From Legionellaceae bacterium (GTDB lineage: Bacteria; Pseudomonadota; Gammaproteobacteria; Legionellales; Legionellaceae), in the NCBI GenBank assembly GCA_947504795.1, contig CANNJG010000052.1, positions 1-10,557 of the forward strand: 10,557 nt of DNA, in the 5' to 3' direction. Position numbers and translations under genes: made by a program. The notes under the pieces are model-generated. The model saw only the letters and a list, made by a program, of their open reading frames with translations, was not told the DNA's origin and did no database searches. Within the stretch, counting starts at the first letter, position 1; every line of letters begins with the position of its first letter. This document shows positions 7,417 through 10,557 of this stretch, piece by piece.

Positions 7417-7907
7417 CACACTTCAATAATATCGTGGATCACGATCGTTTGCTGTGGCACATCCCCATGCCCAGCATTTTGCTCGGTTTTAACCTTTGCA
7501 ATAGCATCCACAACGTCCATGCCCTCTACCACTTCTCCAAATACGCAATACCCAAAGCCCTGGGGTGTTTCACTGCTAAAATTTAAAAAAGTGTTATCGA
7601 CTAGATTGATGAAAAATTGCGCAGATGCTGAGTGAGGATCGGATGTTCTCGCCATAGCAATCGTGCCGCGTTTATTGAGTTTTCCCGCTTTCGCTTCATT
7701 CACCACTTTATTCGGTGCAGGTTTGTTATCCATACTCGCAGTCAAACCGCCCCCTTGAATCATAAAACTATTGATGACTCGATGAAAAATAGTGTCTTTA
7801 TAAAATCCAGAACGCACATACTCTAAAAAGTTAGCAGCAGTTTTAGGCGTATTTTCCTCATCTAAAACAATCGAAATATCGCCTTGAGACGTTTTAATCA
7901 AAATCAT
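7416..7907 (-). CDS. ppiB: cytoplasmic peptidyl-prolyl cis-trans isomerase B (cyclophilin)
   Basis: Catalyses proline cis-trans isomerisation in folding proteins. At 163 residues it is full length and closely follows E. coli PpiB. Active-site elements are clear: FHRVINSFMIQGGG (41-54) with catalytic R43, MART (85-88), SAQFFINLVDN (95-105) and FLNF (107-110), then GYCVFGEVVEGMDVVD (119-134). There is no signal peptide, so it is the cytoplasmic form. GAGGAG lies just before the ATG. Its start overlaps the tgt stop as ATGA and its end overlaps tsaC, so it sits mid-operon under translational coupling. Confidence 0.96.
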   Translation of the reverse strand: MILIKTSQGDISIVLDEENTPKTAANFLEYVRSGFYKDTIFHRVINSFMIQGGGLTASMDNKPAPNKVVNEAKAGKLNKRGTIAMARTSDPHSASAQFFINLVDNTFLNFSSETPQGFGYCVFGEVVEGMDVVDAIAKVKTEQNAGHGDVPQQTIVIHDIIEV

Positions 7908-9076
7908 GATGACTCCTCAATTATAAGATCGCGCATTTTACCACAAATTGTTTGTAAAACATGGATATTGTGAATGCTCGCAAGTGCAGCGAACACATTG
8001 TACTTCTGTTTGAATAGTTGATGCAAATACGCGCGGGAATACTGTTGACACGTCGAGCACTCACACCCTGGCATAATGGGTAATAAATCGGTTGAAAAAC
8101 AGTTTTTTTTGATTTGAATCCGTCCGCGCTCGTGCTCGGAATCAAAACGTAACCATGCCCCATCCTTAACGAGTTGCCCACAATACAAAGCGCCATGACG
8201 CGCGTTGCGCGTGGGCGCCACACAATCAAACATATCTATCCCTTGCGCCACCACATCCAATAAATCTTGGGGAAACATCCCTACCCCCATGGTGTAACGT
8301 AATTGTTCATCCGGTAACTCAGGTCGTAACCACTGGATCACCTCAACAGTGGCCGCCATATCAAACCCAATCGTTTCACCACCAATAGCAATACCATCTA
8401 ACGCTTGGTTGGCAACAAACCTTGCGGACTCCCTTCGTAAATCAGAATAAACCCCGCCTTGAATAATCCCAAAAAGTGCTTGTTTTGTACCATAGCGAGA
8501 AGTGGGGTAGCGCTTATGATAATCAATGGACTCTAACAACCAACGATGGGTGCGTCGCATAATGTGCTCGGCTTCTGCATGAGACGCAGCATCAGGGGTA
8601 CATTGATCAAATGCCATAATAATATCGGCACCGATGATTTTTTGAGTTTCCAAAGACATGGTGGGCGTCATATGAATCAGTCTTTGCGAATCGGGCAAGG
8701 TAAAGTGAGCCCCTTCATCGTCAATCGTGCATATGTTTTTTGACAAGCTAAACACTTGAAAACCACCACTATCTGTCAACATAGGGCCATGCCACCCCAT
8801 AAAGGGATGCATGCCACCCGCTTGTTCGATAATAGCCATGCCCGGAGCACATAACATGTGATAGGTATTGCCACCCAAAATAATCTGACTCCCCGATGCA
8901 ATTAATTCAGTGGGGGTCATATTGTTCACCCCGGCTCGGGTGCCCACTGGCATAAACGTAGGCGTGAGAAAGGTACCATGTGGTGTCGACACCTGCATCA
9001 CTCGCGCCGCCGTTTTGGCATGGCGATGCAGGGGTTGAGAAGAGAAATCATTATGAACAGAAGCACTAGCGGACAC
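7904..9076 (-). CDS. tgt: tRNA-guanine transglycosylase (Tgt), divergent type
   Basis: Exchanges guanine 34 of Asp, Asn, His and Tyr tRNAs for a 7-deazaguanine base (preQ1 in most bacteria), leading to queuosine. In the 390-residue form chosen here the catalytic set is intact: D102 in LTDSGGFQVFSL, D157 in IIMAFDQCTP, Q206 in GIIQGGVYSDLRRESA, M263, nucleophile D284 in GIDMFDCVAPTRNARHG, and the zinc ligands C338, C340, C343 and H369. Two features are odd. The loop after AIGG reads ETIGFD where preQ1 enzymes have LAVGE or LSVGE, and the C-terminus stops soon after the zinc histidine, without the usual FVTDFY-type tail. GTG at 9076 is preferred because AAGGGG lies 5 bases upstream of it; GTG at 9082 would be too close. 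The usual neighbours queA, yajC and secDF are absent: dsbB is upstream and ppiB downstream. Confidence 0.92.
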   Translation of the reverse strand: MSASASVHNDFSSQPLHRHAKTAARVMQVSTPHGTFLTPTFMPVGTRAGVNNMTPTELIASGSQIILGGNTYHMLCAPGMAIIEQAGGMHPFMGWHGPMLTDSGGFQVFSLSKNICTIDDEGAHFTLPDSQRLIHMTPTMSLETQKIIGADIIMAFDQCTPDAASHAEAEHIMRRTHRWLLESIDYHKRYPTSRYGTKQALFGIIQGGVYSDLRRESARFVANQALDGIAIGGETIGFDMAATVEVIQWLRPELPDEQLRYTMGVGMFPQDLLDVVAQGIDMFDCVAPTRNARHGALYCGQLVKDGAWLRFDSEHERGRIQIKKNCFSTDLLPIMPGCECSTCQQYSRAYLHQLFKQKYNVFAALASIHNIHVLQTICGKMRDLIIEESS

Positions 9077-9081
9077 AAACA

Positions 9082-9087
9082 CCCCTT
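9082..9087 (-). promoter_or_regulatory. ribosome binding site that decides the tgt start
   Basis: On the minus strand AAGGGG lies 5 bases before the GTG at 9076-9074. The alternative in-frame GTG at 9082-9080 overlaps its last G, so initiation there is unlikely. This shortens the largest open frame by two residues. Confidence 0.6.
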
Positions 9088-9114
9088 TTTTATTAGGCCA
9101 GGGATGTCAATACA

Positions 9115-9642
9115 TCACTTTTTAAATTTAGAAGTGACTCGCAACGTTTTGACAATAGTGACGTACAAGTAGCCACTAATCACCAATACAATGCTGTAAT
9201 ACATCATTGACCATACTGGAATAGAGATTCCTAACCAACGCCAATCAATACGCGCGCAATCTCCACTCCCCAAAACAAACGATTTTGCAACCACAAACCA
9301 AGAAAAATAATGGAGTAATGCATTCATGCCAGGAATGCATTGCGCAGCTTGATCCGCAATAGGTAATGACTGCAACCATACCTGTCGCCCCGCAAAATAC
9401 ATTCCCGCAATCGCCAATACACACTGGATAAGCGTAATTATTTTAGCTCGATGCAAAGAAGACAAGACCAATGCTACCATGCAAAAAAAGCCCAATAACA
9501 AAACACACAATCGCTGCATCACACACAAAGGGCAGGGCTGTAATTGATGAATATATTCAATGTAGAAAGAAAACATCAATACAAAAATCGTTAAAAACAA
9601 CATTCCATTTTGAATATTACGATATTTCGCTCGTTGCATCAT
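9115..9642 (-). CDS. dsbB: disulfide bond formation protein B (DsbB)
   Basis: Inner-membrane quinone reductase that re-oxidises periplasmic DsbA. The 175-residue protein has four hydrophobic segments (about 12-30, 43-62, 68-84, 143-165). Both redox pairs are present: C37 and C40 in QPCPLCVMQR in the first periplasmic loop, and C102 (AAQCIPGM) and C129 (GSGDCARIDWR) in the second. R44, after the CPLC motif, corresponds to the quinone-binding arginine R48 of E. coli. The length matches the family (176 in E. coli). Two adjacent ATGs (9642, 9639) could start it, with GGGATGG upstream. It is the first gene of the leftward operon and has its own strong promoter. No dsbA lies in the window. Confidence 0.95.
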   Translation of the reverse strand: MMQRAKYRNIQNGMLFLTIFVLMFSFYIEYIHQLQPCPLCVMQRLCVLLLGFFCMVALVLSSLHRAKIITLIQCVLAIAGMYFAGRQVWLQSLPIADQAAQCIPGMNALLHYFSWFVVAKSFVLGSGDCARIDWRWLGISIPVWSMMYYSIVLVISGYLYVTIVKTLRVTSKFKK

Positions 9643-9676
9643 GCACCATCCCAGTATCGTTAGAGACTAATGAACT

Positions 9677-9705
9677 ATTATAATCCTGTGTGACCACTCT
9701 AGCAA
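9677..9705 (-). promoter_or_regulatory. sigma-70 promoter of the dsbB-tgt-ppiB-tsaC-permease-priC run
   Basis: On the minus strand TTGCTA (9705-9700), exactly 17 bases, then a perfect TATAAT (9682-9677). This predicts transcription from about 9670 and a leader of about 28 bases before dsbB. It is the only strong promoter I see for the six packed genes. Confidence 0.75.
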
Positions 9706-9801
9706 GGCATCTAAACACCTATCATAGCACCGAACCGCCTTCGCACCGCGCACGTTAATTGCTCTTTTAAAAAAATATTATTTTCACGAATAATTGTGGT
9801 A

Positions 9802-9829
9802 TTTGAATAAATAAAAATAGTAGTATCAT
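9802..9829 (+). promoter_or_regulatory. possible promoter of the efflux channel gene
   Basis: TTTGAA (9802-9807), 16 bases, then TATCAT (9824-9829), in a very AT-rich stretch, predicts a leader of about 30 bases. The match is moderate and other registers (for example TTGAAT with a 15-base spacer) are possible. The 224-base spacer between dsbB and this gene (9643-9866) holds the two divergent promoters and otherwise nothing recognisable. Confidence 0.35.
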
Positions 9830-9866
9830 AGATTAAGGAAGGAATAAACGACAAAAAAGGGCAGCT

Positions 9867-10557
9867 ATGGAATTGGCAGATATTGCTAAAAAGCTTAAAA
9901 GTCTTGGTTTTCTTGCACTCGTGTTATGTAACACACACTGTAGCTCGATTTGGCCTAAGTACATCCAACCCAACGTCCATCCCGAATCCAAATGGCATTC
10001 CACCGATCCCAAAACTCAAATATCCCATCTTAAATTATCCGAAATGGCATGGTGGGAACATTTCAACGATCCTCAGTTAAATGCACTTATCAAAAAAGCA
10101 CTTATCAAGAATAATGATCTTCATGTGGCTTTTGGCAATATTTTACTAGCCAAAGCGGCTTTACAACAAGCCCGACTTCAATGGCTACCCAGTTTAGGTA
10201 TTGGCGCCAGTGGATTTACCGGACGACTAAATTCTTTAAATTTTAAACCCAGTAACGGTGCTTCCCTCTATGATACCTACGGTCAACATGATTGGGTTTA
10301 TGATGGATACACCGCGGGGTTTATTCCAACCTACGCGTTGAATCTCTTATCACAGATAAAACAAATTGAGATTAGCAAATTAGATTTAGCAAAACGAATA
10401 GAGCTTGCTCACGCAACTCGCTTAACTATTATTGGTCAAATATCTGCCAGCTATTTTACCTTATTGGGTTTAAAGAAACAGTTAACGCTGCATCGTAAAA
10501 TGCTTTCTGATTTAAGGCAATTGCGACACTACGGTCTGATCCAACAAAAAGATGGCG
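9867..10557 (+). CDS. outer-membrane efflux channel, NodT/OprM family (5' part, cut by window edge)
   Basis: The outer-membrane partner of tripartite efflux pumps, forming a trimeric beta-barrel with a periplasmic alpha-helical tunnel. The visible 230 residues open with a hydrophobic leader (about 10-21) and then CSSIWPKYIQP, matching the usual GCSLAPKYQRP-type start. The family signature follows: WWEHFNDPQLNALIKKAL (62-79), then NNDLHVAFGNILLAKAALQQ and WLPSLGIGASG, the first tunnel helix and first barrel strand. Helical sequence resumes from about residue 160. The lipoprotein signal is odd: the residues before C25 are NTH, not a normal lipobox, and a second cysteine C21 follows LVL. The ATG at 9867 has AGGG 5 bases upstream. 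Partner pump genes would be expected to the right of the window. The substrate is unknown. Confidence 0.9.
   Translation, partial: MELADIAKKLKSLGFLALVLCNTHCSSIWPKYIQPNVHPESKWHSTDPKTQISHLKLSEMAWWEHFNDPQLNALIKKALIKNNDLHVAFGNILLAKAALQQARLQWLPSLGIGASGFTGRLNSLNFKPSNGASLYDTYGQHDWVYDGYTAGFIPTYALNLLSQIKQIEISKLDLAKRIELAHATRLTIIGQISASYFTLLGLKKQLTLHRKMLSDLRQLRHYGLIQQKDG

Noticed and set aside
9643..9866. A small RNA or small gene in the dsbB/efflux spacer
   Set aside because: Apart from two divergent promoter candidates, no stable hairpin with a T run and no coding frame with a ribosome site was found.
9867..10557. The right-end gene as TolC itself
   Set aside because: The WWEHFNDPQLNALI stretch and the CSS..PKY start are typical of the NodT/OprM lipoprotein branch, not of TolC.

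Overview
The window looks like a chromosomal segment of a host-associated gammaproteobacterium, most likely of the Legionella/Coxiella group (Legionellales). The housekeeping proteins (GyrA, type II citrate synthase, cyclophilin PpiB, TsaC, DsbB) are gammaproteobacterial in type. Next to them sit an ankyrin-repeat protein and an atypical protein kinase, which are eukaryotic-like classes common among type IVB (Dot/Icm) effectors. The base composition is moderately AT-rich. The species assignment is inference, because no rRNA or secretion-system gene is present.

Left end (1-1897): the 5' part of gyrA runs leftward off the window. It is divergent from a complete gltA (citrate synthase), which has a clear sigma-70 promoter and is followed by a perfect 20-bp palindrome. 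A convergent spacer (1872-2013) separates gltA from the next block.

Accessory block (2014-4964): a leftward two-gene unit encodes a 628-residue kinase-like protein and, 26 bases downstream, a 326-residue ankyrin-repeat protein. It has its own promoter candidate. The kinase domain has all the main motifs but carries arginine at the usual beta-3 lysine position and a lysine at the third glycine of the P-loop, as in WNK kinases. This is the most interesting part of the window.

Housekeeping block (4975-9705): six leftward genes packed end to end, in transcription order dsbB, tgt, ppiB, tsaC, an APC-family amino-acid antiporter, and priC. A near-consensus promoter precedes dsbB. The junctions are tight (ATGA, TGATG, 8-base gap, 17-base overlap), so one coupled transcript is likely. 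Two genes act on the tRNA anticodon loop: tgt at position 34 and tsaC at position 37. The others handle disulfide formation, protein folding, amino-acid transport and replication restart. The Tgt is unusual in its substrate loop.

Right end (9706-10557): after a short divergent control region, a rightward outer-membrane efflux-channel gene (NodT/OprM type) begins and runs off the window. No RNA gene, insertion sequence or CRISPR array was seen. No gene-free stretch exceeds about 225 bases.
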